The notes under the pieces are model-generated. The model searched no databases, was not told the origin of the DNA, and saw only the letters and a list, made by a program, of their open reading frames with translations. Source: UBA6770 sp965661115 (GTDB taxonomy: Bacteria > Bacteroidota > Bacteroidia > Flavobacteriales_G > Salibacteraceae). From it: a stretch of 8,527 nt of DNA. A program made the translations under genes and the position numbers. Every line of letters begins with the position of its first letter. Position 1 is the stretch's first letter. Positions 1 to 5,843 of the stretch are shown here, one piece after another. The stretch lies in contig CBFICO010000103.1 of NCBI GenBank assembly GCA_965661115.1, forward strand, positions 1 to 8,527, written 5' to 3'.

Positions 1-964
1 AGATAGCGTAATGGTTATTTTCTAGCCCTTTTTCTTGCATTAATTCGCATAACAAACGTGCGCTGTTTTCATTGTGAGTTCCGGCACACAGCTCAACAGT
101 GTCAATGTTTTCAACGATTAACTTAATTGCTGCATCGTAATCGTTATCCGTAGCTTGTTTATTAGGTTGCATTGGAGTAGGGTATCCTTTTTCAAGGGCT
201 CTATCGTTTTCTTTTTCAAGATACGCTCCTCGTACAATTTTAACTCCTAAAATGTATGCATTCTTGTTTGCGTCCGTTATTAGCTCCTTTAAATAATCAA
301 GTCTATCGTGTCGATACATTTGAAGCGTGGTGTAAACAATTGCCGATTCTCCGTTGTACTTGCGCATCATAACTACTGCAAGTCTGTCAATTGCTACTTG
401 AATCCACGTTTCTTCTGCGTCGATATAAATTTTAACCCCAAGTTCGTGTGCTTTTTTGCAAATGCTTTCTAAGCGCTGAATCACTCGTGCGTATTCTTGT
501 TTCTCCTTATCGTTTAAATCTGAATCAGAAGATACTTTCTCTAGAATTGAAAAACGGGCCAAACCTGTAACTTTCAAGCAAGTAGTTGGAACTTTTGCGT
601 GTTTTTTAGCATTGGAAATAAGCTGAAGTAATTCATCCCTTACCTGATCAAAATCGACTTCTTTTGATTGCCCTTCAACACTGTAATCCAAAATAGCTTC
701 TATGTTGTTGCCTCTTAAAAGTTCATAGGTTTCGGTGCAATCTTGGATTTTTTCGCCGCCGCAGAATTGTTTAAAAATGGTTTTTTTTATTATCCATTTT
801 ATAGGCAAATGGATTTTAAGCGCAAACTTTGTAAGCCCCGTTAGCGTTGAAACCAAACTAGGACTACCCATCATTTTAAAGATGAAACTGGTGAACTTTA
901 ATTCGCTGGTGCTTTTTGATTTAAAAGCAATTTCAGTGTTGCTAAAAGAAGGGATTGTGCTCAT
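1..964 (-). CDS. Proline dehydrogenase, partial (C-terminus beyond left edge)
   Basis: FAD-dependent oxidation of L-proline to pyrroline-5-carboxylate, the first step of proline catabolism. I translated this strand by hand: 321 codons stay open from ATG 964-962 to the window edge. The N-terminal part resembles mitochondrial-type stand-alone PRODH rather than the PutA fusion, with TIFKQFCGGE near residues 62-71 and AILDYSVEG near 90-98. The (beta/alpha)8 barrel shows KVTGLARF (131-138), YIDAEE (180-185, matching the substrate-pocket Asp-Ala-Glu), TLQMYRHDR (213-221), KIVRGAYLEKE (242-252, FAD-contacting Arg) and CAGTHNENSA (293-302). The terminal RRxxEN-type substrate-binding helix should lie beyond the edge; family members run to about 390 residues. 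The start sits 10 bases after the stop of the peptidase gene, so the two are probably one transcript. No separate promoter is seen in that gap. Identity is very likely; completeness cannot be judged. Confidence 0.93.
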   Translation of the reverse strand, partial: MSTIPSFSNTEIAFKSKSTSELKFTSFIFKMMGSPSLVSTLTGLTKFALKIHLPIKWIIKKTIFKQFCGGEKIQDCTETYELLRGNNIEAILDYSVEGQSKEVDFDQVRDELLQLISNAKKHAKVPTTCLKVTGLARFSILEKVSSDSDLNDKEKQEYARVIQRLESICKKAHELGVKIYIDAEETWIQVAIDRLAVVMMRKYNGESAIVYTTLQMYRHDRLDYLKELITDANKNAYILGVKIVRGAYLEKENDRALEKGYPTPMQPNKQATDNDYDAAIKLIVENIDTVELCAGTHNENSARLLCELMQEKGLENNHYAI

Positions 965-974
965 TTATCGTAAT

Positions 975-2858
975 CTAAAAACCCAACAATTCGTCCATTG
1001 TTTGCCGACTTACACTGTGGTAGTTTGGACGAGCTTCTTTATATATCTCTTTAGCCATAGCCAATTTTCCAAAAGATTTTAGCGCTGAATAGGTAGGTGT
1101 AAGGAATTTTCTTCTACCTACGCTAACCAAAAACTCTTTCATTCTTGCATTGGCAGGAACGTAGTTATTTTTAATGGTATGCTGAAACCATGCGGCTAAA
1201 ACTTCAGAGTTTCCTGATTTGGTTAATCCAAAAGCGTTATCCAAATTCTGCATTTGACTAAACGATAAATTTTCGGGAAGATTTCTAACAAAGTGCAACC
1301 ATTCGTGACTAGTCCAATCGTTTGTTTCTAACTTCTTTACATCAGTGCCATTTTTCCAATCTTCAATTTGAGCATTCACCAATTCAAATTTGTTGCTGTT
1401 TGGTATCGGTAAATTTTCAGGTAAGCCTGGACCATAAATCCACGAATCTGCATTTATGGAATCGTATAAACTATTGTTTAATAGGTTGTCTTTTAAGTGA
1501 TTAATAAATGCTTCGGTAGTCATTACTTTAAAAGCATTACCTTGAAAGTAATTCTTTAAAAATGCATCAAATTTTTCTCTACCTACGGTGTTTTCAACCA
1601 ATCGTAAAAAGAAATATCCCTTTTCATAAGCAATGTCAGACATGCCATCATCTGGGTCTCTTCCGTCTAAATCTAACTTCAGGTGGGTGTCTTTCTTTTG
1701 ATCTTTTTCAAAATAGCTATTAACCGTTCCTTGCAAATCTTGATAGCCTAATTGAGCCAACATTTCAGCGTAATCTTTTCCATAAAGCGCCTCCATTATT
1801 CTTCGCTCAAAATAAACGGTGAAACCCTCATTTAACCAGAAGTCGTTCCAGGTTGCGTTGGTAACTAAATTGCCACTCCAACTGTGCGCTAGTTCGTGAG
1901 CAACTAGTGCGGTTAATGAGCGGTCTCCAGCAATAATAGTAGGTGTTGCAAAGGTTAATCTTGGGTTTTCCATTCCGCCAAAAGGAAATGAAGGAGGAAG
2001 GATAATCATGTCATACACCTCCCATTGGTATTTTCCGTAAAGTTTTTCTGCGGCAACCAACATATCTTCCATTTCTGCAAACTCGTATGCAGCTGCTTCC
2101 ATTAATGATGATTCGGCGTAAATTCCTGTATGATCGCCTAGTTTTTTGTATTCCACATCTCCAATGGTTAAAGCCATTAAATATGCAGGAACAGGTTGTT
2201 TCATGGCAAAGTTGTACACCCCATTTTCATTTTTTGCTGTTGGATTTTCGGCAGACATAAGAGCAATCATTCCGGACGGAACGGTAACTTCAGCGTTGTA
2301 GGTAAATCTGATACCAGGGCCATCTTGGATAGGAAACCAACTTCTTGCTAAAATAGCTTGAGACTGTGTGAACAAAAACGGAGCTGTTTTATTTGCTGTT
2401 TGTTGAGGACTCAACCATTGCACTGCCGAAGCACTCGGGTTAGTTTTATAGTTAATTGCCACTTCTTTTGCACCAGAGGAAATCTGCACGGTTAAAGGAG
2501 TACCCAGAAATTCATCATTTGTACCAAAAGAAAATTCGGCATCTTGTCCATCAACTCTTACTGCAGATACCTCAAGGCTATCTTTAGTATCAAATACAAT
2601 TTTTGTAGCATTAGAGGATGTTTCGATTTTGTATGTAGCCGTTGCGGTTATCACTTTGCTGTCAAAATCTACATTGGCTTTCCAGTCTAGGTGTTTAATT
2701 ACTGCCTCCGACGGAATTGCGAAGGTGTGTTTATCATCAAATTGTATCATTTCTTCTGCTGCTTTTTCAGTAGATTCTTCTTTTTTACTTTCTGATTTAC
2801 AAGCATTTATTGTAAGTAATGAAAGTGCTATTAAAAATGTGAATCGGTATAATTTCAT
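975..2858 (-). CDS. M1 family aminopeptidase, leukotriene A4 hydrolase-like lipoprotein
   Basis: Zinc aminopeptidase expected to remove N-terminal residues from peptides outside the cytoplasm. Residues 1-20 form a lipoprotein signal peptide (hydrophobic 8-17, INAC, lipidated Cys20) followed by a Lys/Glu/Ser-rich linker. The catalytic domain has FGGMEN (293-298), HELAH (321-325) and WLNEG (341-345). This is HExxH-x18-E, with zinc ligands His321, His325 and Glu344 and catalytic Glu322. YEKG at 411-414 supplies the transition-state Tyr. The subfamily is LTA4H-like: QSQAIL (165-170) aligns with its substrate-binding Gln loop, WIYGPGLPE (473-481) opens the LTA4H C-terminal helical domain, and GRRKF (581-585) keeps the Arg and Lys that bind the peptide carboxylate, suggesting tripeptide-like substrates. 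By my alignment the position of human Tyr378 is Met406. At 627 residues it is full length (human enzyme 611). It is first of a pair with proline dehydrogenase, 10 bases downstream. The ATG at 2858 follows an AT-rich leader without Shine-Dalgarno. Confidence 0.96.
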   Translation of the reverse strand: MKLYRFTFLIALSLLTINACKSESKKEESTEKAAEEMIQFDDKHTFAIPSEAVIKHLDWKANVDFDSKVITATATYKIETSSNATKIVFDTKDSLEVSAVRVDGQDAEFSFGTNDEFLGTPLTVQISSGAKEVAINYKTNPSASAVQWLSPQQTANKTAPFLFTQSQAILARSWFPIQDGPGIRFTYNAEVTVPSGMIALMSAENPTAKNENGVYNFAMKQPVPAYLMALTIGDVEYKKLGDHTGIYAESSLMEAAAYEFAEMEDMLVAAEKLYGKYQWEVYDMIILPPSFPFGGMENPRLTFATPTIIAGDRSLTALVAHELAHSWSGNLVTNATWNDFWLNEGFTVYFERRIMEALYGKDYAEMLAQLGYQDLQGTVNSYFEKDQKKDTHLKLDLDGRDPDDGMSDIAYEKGYFFLRLVENTVGREKFDAFLKNYFQGNAFKVMTTEAFINHLKDNLLNNSLYDSINADSWIYGPGLPENLPIPNSNKFELVNAQIEDWKNGTDVKKLETNDWTSHEWLHFVRNLPENLSFSQMQNLDNAFGLTKSGNSEVLAAWFQHTIKNNYVPANARMKEFLVSVGRRKFLTPTYSALKSFGKLAMAKEIYKEARPNYHSVSRQTMDELLGF

Positions 2859-2988
2859 ATTGTAAACTCTTGACTATGATTTAATGCACGCGAAAGTGCA
2901 AAATGTTTCGCTAAAATACGGCGTCAAAGCCATAGAACGCCTTCAAATTTCCTAACATCTTTTTGGATGTTTATCGCACACAAAATTT

Positions 2989-2996
2989 TAGGTTTG
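2989..2996 (+). promoter_or_regulatory. Candidate Bacteroidota -7 box for the DUF4301 gene
   Basis: TAGGTTTG matches the Bacteroidota housekeeping -7 consensus TAnnTTTG at every fixed base. A TTTTGG at 2961-2966 could supply the -33 TTG, although the 23-base spacer is slightly long. Transcription would begin near 3003 and give a leader of about 165 bases containing both palindromes at 3041-3103. It is the only perfect match in the spacer; the call is by motif alone. Confidence 0.4.
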
Positions 2997-3040
2997 ATTT
3001 CTTAAAATTTAGAGTGATAGTAGAATATTATATGTACTCC

Positions 3041-3103
3041 GACATTCCTTGCTTGACAAGGAATCTAAAGAAGTATATAGATTCCTGCTTTCGCAGGAAT
3101 GAC
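3041..3103. repeat. Paired facing palindromes, REP/dRS3-like intergenic element
   Basis: Two hairpins lie 16 bases apart. The first is ATTCCTTG-cttga-CAAGGAAT (3044-3064), a perfect 8-bp stem. The second is ATTCCTGC-tttc-GCAGGAAT (3081-3100), also a perfect 8-bp stem. They form a larger inverted repeat: GGAATCT (3060-3066) pairs with AGATTCC (3079-3085), and the outer ends GACATTCC and GGAATGAC match with one mismatch. The ATTCC..GGAAT core, the 20-base length and the flanking GAC/TCT resemble dispersed intergenic palindromes such as Neisseria dRS3 (ATTCCC-N8-GGGAAT) and REP/BIME pairs mobilised by RAYT transposases. It sits between divergent genes, so it is not an ordinary terminator. Copy number elsewhere in the genome cannot be seen here. 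Confidence 0.65.
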
Positions 3104-3167
3104 GCTTACGTTTTGATGGAAGTTAAGTAATCGAAATTATTCCATATCACTACCTTAAATTTCACCC

Positions 3168-4574
3168 ATGGAAAACAGGCTGCAAAAGCAAATAGAAAGA
3201 TTTAAAATAGGTTTTTCCTTCATAAACCTTGATCGACCCGCAACAGTGGGAGACGGCATCTTGCAGTTTTCAGAGAATGAAACAGAAGAATTAATCAAGG
3301 CTTATAACCAACGTCAAAAACATTGTTCAGTTTTAAAGTTTGTACCTGCTAGCGGTGCTGCAACACGCATGTTTAAAGAGCTTTATGCTGGACTTGAACT
3401 GCTAGAAAACGGTAAAGAAGCAAACGAAGCAACTAAACAGTTTGCAGCACGGATTTCAAACTTTGCATTTTCGGAGGAGTTACTTCAGCAGTTTACTGGT
3501 GATTTTGACCCAACAAACAAAACGCTGATTACTGAACTACTAAAGCTTGTACTTACTCAAAAAGGGACAAATTTCGGTGCAAAACCAAAAGCGGTAATAC
3601 CTTTTCATAGGCATAATACCGGTGCGGAGTCGCCAATTTTAGAACACATGATTGAAGGTGTAACTTATGCCAAACAAAATGACAGGGTATCCATTCATTT
3701 TACAATTTCTGAGCAGCACGAACAATTGTTTAAAGCTGAAATCGGAAAATACATAAATCGTTTTTCTGATGTTGACTTTGAAATTTCATTTTCGTATCAG
3801 CACAATGAAACAAATACCGTAGCGGTTGATTTAAATAACAACCCTGTATTAGTTGACGGCAATTATTTAATGCGTCCGGCAGGACATGGAGCATTGATAG
3901 AAAATTTAAATAAGGTTGAGGCCGATTTGATTTTCATAAAGAATATCGACAACGTTACTATACCAGAATTAGAACCTGAAAGTTCGAGTTATAAGAAGTT
4001 GTTGGCTGAAGTTTTACTGAGAAAGCGCGACCAAATTTTTGCTTTGATTGAGCAAGTAAAAGCAGATCACTTAAATGAAGCAAGTGCGTTCTGCAAAGAA
4101 GAACTTCAACTTGATCTTTCAAGAAAAGAAGAATTATTGGCAGCGCTTAATCGTCCGATTCGGGTGTGCGGAATGGTAGAAAATACTGGTGAACCTGGTG
4201 GTGGTCCTTTTTGGGTAAAACAGAAAAACGGCAGCAGCACTTTACAGATTGTAGAAAAAGCTCAAATCGATATTTCAAATCAAGTGCAGCATGATATTCT
4301 TATGTCCAGCACTCATTTTAACCCCGTTGATTTGGTGTTTTGGAAAAAGGATGTTAATGGAAACCCCTTTGACCTTTTGGATTATAGAGACGAAGAAACG
4401 GGCTTTATTTCAGAAAAATCTTTTGAAGGTAAAACTATAAAAGCTATGGAGTTGCCCGGCCTATGGAATGGTGCAATGGCTAATTGGCTTACATTTTTTG
4501 TTGAGGTTCCGCTTTCCACCTTTAACCCTGTAAAAACGGTGCTTGATTTATTGAAGCCAGGGCATAGTAGCTAA
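3168..4574 (+). CDS. DUF4301 family protein, putative nucleotidyltransferase
   Basis: I recognise a DUF4301-type protein, a family largely confined to Bacteroidota and of unproven function. The 468 residues look complete and soluble, with no signal peptide or membrane segment. PASGAATRMFK (60-70) resembles the Gly-rich GxGTRM loop of sugar-nucleotide pyrophosphorylases. HRHN (147-150), RPAGHGALIENL (236-247), IFIKNIDN (255-262) and VCGMVENTGEPGGGPFWV (333-350) recall segments of UDP-sugar pyrophosphorylases, where GHG contacts the nucleotide and a VxNxDN strand holds metal ligands. STHFNPVDLVF (381-391) and LPGLWNGAMANW (429-440) are the other strongly patterned stretches. I therefore infer an NTP:sugar-1-phosphate transferase-like fold; the substrate is unknown. 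It stands alone on the plus strand with divergent and convergent neighbours, so it is probably monocistronic. ATG 3168 follows an AT-rich leader without Shine-Dalgarno. Family call fairly sure; activity is inference. Confidence 0.88.
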   Translation: MENRLQKQIERFKIGFSFINLDRPATVGDGILQFSENETEELIKAYNQRQKHCSVLKFVPASGAATRMFKELYAGLELLENGKEANEATKQFAARISNFAFSEELLQQFTGDFDPTNKTLITELLKLVLTQKGTNFGAKPKAVIPFHRHNTGAESPILEHMIEGVTYAKQNDRVSIHFTISEQHEQLFKAEIGKYINRFSDVDFEISFSYQHNETNTVAVDLNNNPVLVDGNYLMRPAGHGALIENLNKVEADLIFIKNIDNVTIPELEPESSSYKKLLAEVLLRKRDQIFALIEQVKADHLNEASAFCKEELQLDLSRKEELLAALNRPIRVCGMVENTGEPGGGPFWVKQKNGSSTLQIVEKAQIDISNQVQHDILMSSTHFNPVDLVFWKKDVNGNPFDLLDYRDEETGFISEKSFEGKTIKAMELPGLWNGAMANWLTFFVEVPLSTFNPVKTVLDLLKPGHSS

Positions 4575-4583
4575 AAATAGCTA
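4568..4583. terminator. AT-rich stop-codon hairpin at convergent gene ends (weak)
   Basis: TAGCTA-AAAA-TAGCTA forms a 6-bp stem with a 4-base loop. It contains the TAA stop of the DUF4301 gene (4572-4574) and, on the other strand, the TAG (4581-4583) that ends the frame-restored reading of the small membrane protein gene. It could serve both strands at a convergent junction, but the stem is AT-rich and no T run follows, so termination strength is doubtful. Confidence 0.3.
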
Positions 4584-4661
4584 GTCAAACACATACTCTT
4601 CAGCGTTCGAAGTTGGTTTAGGCAATGTTTCTACTCCGGTAACAAAATACTTAGTGTCGCC
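4581..4661 (-). pseudogene. Out-of-frame C-terminus of the small membrane protein
   Basis: In the -1 frame relative to the upstream ORF, minus-strand codons from GGC (4661-4659) to TAG (4583-4581) read 26 residues, beginning GDTKYFVTGVE and ending AEEYVFD. As I recall them, the expected C-termini of this small flavobacterial family carry a Trp, a GDT-x-YF(V/I)T stretch and then a hydrophobic residue, so this segment looks like the true tail. The in-frame tail (LATLSILLPE) does not. Adding one T to the six-base T run (4662-4667 on the plus strand is A6) joins both parts into 137 residues. Possible causes are a single-base deletion, a sequencing error or -1 ribosomal slippage. Confidence 0.7.
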
Positions 4662-4993
4662 AAAAAATCCCACTGAAAGAATTTTTCATCATAGAATAGC
4701 TTAACTCTTTGCTGGTTGTCAGCGGCATTGCTAATATCGGTAAGTACTTGTTCGTTTCCACGCTCTACTGAAAAATCCCAAATGGTAGAGGCCAATTCGC
4801 CTTCAGCCCCTGCAGTAACACCGCCCGTATGCAGTTGACCTTCGTTTGTTTTGAACACCACACCGCGCTTACTCATTTTAATAATAGTTCCCACACGGTA
4901 ACCACTACTAAAAGTGGCAAAAAACAAAAAGTATATCCCGATTGCTGTGGCGGCGAGTAAAATCAGAATAGCAATAACTTTAAATTTTCTCAT
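4631..4993 (-). CDS. Small membrane-anchored protein, C-terminus frameshifted
   Basis: The 120-residue ORF has a basic N-terminus (MRKFK) and one hydrophobic segment (about 5-28), then a compact soluble domain that probably faces the periplasm. The SKRGVVFKTNEG segment (41-52) and the spaced FSV and V-LFY-E pattern match a small flavobacterial family that I believe is sometimes mislabelled as 6-phosphogluconate dehydrogenase. I know of no demonstrated function. Its start overlaps the rdgB stop (ATGA, 4990-4993), implying translational coupling to rdgB. The last ten residues (LATLSILLPE) are unlike the family. The expected ending lies in the -1 frame after the T run at 4662-4667, which forms T_TTT_TTG in zero-frame phase. 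The N-terminal 110 residues therefore look genuine and the end broken or recoded. It is convergent to the DUF4301 gene. Confidence 0.8.
   Translation of the reverse strand: MRKFKVIAILILLAATAIGIYFLFFATFSSGYRVGTIIKMSKRGVVFKTNEGQLHTGGVTAGAEGELASTIWDFSVERGNEQVLTDISNAADNQQRVKLFYDEKFFQWDFLATLSILLPE
4662..4667 (-). other. T6 run / phased T_TTT_TTG slippery site
   Basis: On the minus strand the codons read GAT TTT TTG GCG, so the heptamer T_TTT_TTG is positioned exactly as an X_XXY_YYZ slippery site. A -1 slip leads directly into GGC GAC ACT, the start of the conserved-looking tail. I see no convincing stimulatory pseudoknot or upstream Shine-Dalgarno-like helper, so a homopolymer deletion is the simpler explanation. 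Confidence 0.6.
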
Positions 4994-5577
4994 AACAAAG
5001 ATTTCAGATGCTTTACAAGTTTTTGGGTAGCTAACCCACGGTGACTGATGGCATTTTTTTGTTCAGCAGACATTTCGGAGAAAGTCAGTTCAAACCCTTT
5101 GGGTTTAAAGATGGGGTCGTAACCAAAGCCTCCATTACCACTTGGTAGATTAGTGATCTCACCCTCTACAATTCCTTCAAAAAGCTCGGTCTGGTTTTCC
5201 GAAAACTGCATGGCAATTACGGTTTTAAATCTTGCTTTTCTGTTGTTGTTTGATCCTAAGTTTTTCAACAATAGGTTCACGTTGTCCTCAAATGAACAAT
5301 TTTCTCCCGCATAACGAGCACTATACACACCGGGTTCCCTGTTAAGTGCTTCAACTTCTAGTCCTGTATCGTCTGCAAAAACAGGTTTTTGAAAACGCTC
5401 GAATATGTAATTTACTTTTTGTTGGGCATTGCCTTCAATGGTGGGTTGTGTCTCTGGAATTTCTCCTGTAAAACCAATATCCTTTAAGCTCAAAATCTTG
5501 ATTTGATCGCCTACAATTTGCTGAATTTCTTGCAATTTGTGAGCATTATTGGTCGCAAAAATCACTTCGTTTATCAT
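4990..5577 (-). CDS. rdgB: Non-canonical purine NTP pyrophosphatase (RdgB/HAM1 family)
   Basis: Hydrolyses dITP, dXTP, ITP and XTP to the monophosphate plus pyrophosphate, keeping deaminated purines out of DNA and RNA; cytoplasmic and metal-dependent. The 195 residues match the usual family length. FATNNAHK (7-14) gives the nucleotide-binding T-x-N-x-x-K. FADDTGLEVEAL (67-78) carries the catalytic Asp pair (69/70). PGVYSARYAG (82-91), GEI (139-141), GFGYDPIF (150-157) and AEQKNAISHRG (171-181) complete the active site and base-recognition pocket. The ATG at 5577 places the first strand (EVIFATNN) as expected. The stop overlaps the next gene by ATGA. Upstream lie only 25 bases before a divergent gene, so its promoter must be there or inside that gene; TACCTTTG (5590-5583) is a perfect -7 box but ends only 5 bases before the ATG. 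Confidence 0.97.
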   Translation of the reverse strand: MINEVIFATNNAHKLQEIQQIVGDQIKILSLKDIGFTGEIPETQPTIEGNAQQKVNYIFERFQKPVFADDTGLEVEALNREPGVYSARYAGENCSFEDNVNLLLKNLGSNNNRKARFKTVIAMQFSENQTELFEGIVEGEITNLPSGNGGFGYDPIFKPKGFELTFSEMSAEQKNAISHRGLATQKLVKHLKSLL

Positions 5578-5582
5578 GCTTT

Positions 5583-5598
5583 CAAAGGTATATTTTTG
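5583..5598. promoter_or_regulatory. Back-to-back -7 boxes between rdgB and the 76-aa gene
   Basis: The 25-base divergent gap contains two abutting perfect TAnnTTTG matches: TACCTTTG on the minus strand (5590-5583) toward rdgB and TATTTTTG on the plus strand (5591-5598) toward the 76-residue gene. No TTG lies at the normal -33 spacing for either. If both are used, transcripts would begin at or within a few bases of the start codons (leaderless or nearly so). The minus gene has no other nearby upstream space, which favours a real promoter. Confidence 0.4.
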
Positions 5599-5602
5599 AC
5601 AG

Positions 5603-5833
5603 ATGGAGTTTCCTGTTTATCTCAAGTTTCAGAACAACAAACATTTTTACAAGATAATCTCAAGTAAATCTTTTGAAGAGATTACGGTAATTGGAGCACG
5701 CTATGAAAAACACTTGTTTGAAGCTAAGATTTATCCAGATATATTAAGAATTCAAGATATGCTTAACAATGAGCAGGGAGTGTTTTTGGAAATAGGAGAG
5801 GAAGAATATATATCAGCAGAAAAGAAATGTTAG
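5603..5833 (+). CDS. Small hypothetical protein (76 aa)
   Basis: I do not recognise a named family. The 76-residue product is soluble, mixed-charge and probably alpha/beta, with no signal peptide or membrane segment. Visible features are HFYKIISSKSFEEITVIG (14-31), AKIYPDILRIQDML (41-54) and an acidic end (EIGEEEYISAEKK). The ordered mix of hydrophobic and charged positions, ordinary codon use and the tight packing between neighbours (25 bases before, 6 after) argue that it is real rather than a chance ORF; I have the impression that similar short proteins occur next to other flavobacterial genes, but cannot verify this. It is divergent from rdgB and convergent with the acetyltransferase. ATG 5603 is preceded 5 bases upstream by a perfect -7 box (5591-5598), which would leave essentially no leader. 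Confidence 0.72.
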   Translation: MEFPVYLKFQNNKHFYKIISSKSFEEITVIGARYEKHLFEAKIYPDILRIQDMLNNEQGVFLEIGEEEYISAEKKC

Positions 5834-5843
5834 GTATTCCTAA
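5830..5843. terminator. Short stop-codon palindrome at convergent gene ends (weak)
   Basis: TTAGG-TATT-CCTAA forms a 5-bp stem enclosing the TAG stop of the 76-residue gene (5831-5833) and, on the other strand, the TAG stop of the acetyltransferase (5840-5842). A short A run follows on the plus strand only (5842-5846). The stem is too small for a confident intrinsic terminator, but the genes converge with 6 bases between them, so something here should separate them. Confidence 0.22.

Larger units (their letters stand above)
2859..3167. other. Divergent intergenic region between peptidase and DUF4301 genes
   Basis: This 309-base spacer separates two divergent starts and holds no credible ORF. 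On the plus side it contains a perfect -7 box (2989-2996) and a pair of facing palindromes (3041-3103). On the peptidase side I find no perfect TAnnTTTG; the nearest sequence is ACATTTTG on the minus strand around 2901-2908, with TTG 18 bases further upstream, which is weak. Two small 5-bp inverted repeats (TGCAC/GTGCA at 2885-2900; GGCGT/ACGCC at 2920-2941) lie in the probable peptidase leader and could be chance. Confidence 0.7.

Noticed and set aside
735..1082. 115-codon plus-strand ORF
   Set aside because: It runs antisense across the proline dehydrogenase start and the peptidase end, both clearly coding on the minus strand; its composition is a low-complexity shadow.
2629..2865. 78-codon plus-strand ORF over the peptidase signal peptide
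   Set aside because: It is antisense to the N-terminus of a well-supported lipoprotein peptidase and has no recognisable features.
2885..2941. Two small inverted repeats upstream of the peptidase gene as operators
   Set aside because: The stems are only 5 bp with 6- and 12-base loops, which is expected by chance in this length.
3041..3103. Hairpin pair as a transcription terminator
   Set aside because: It lies between two divergent starts with no gene end nearby and no T run after the stems.
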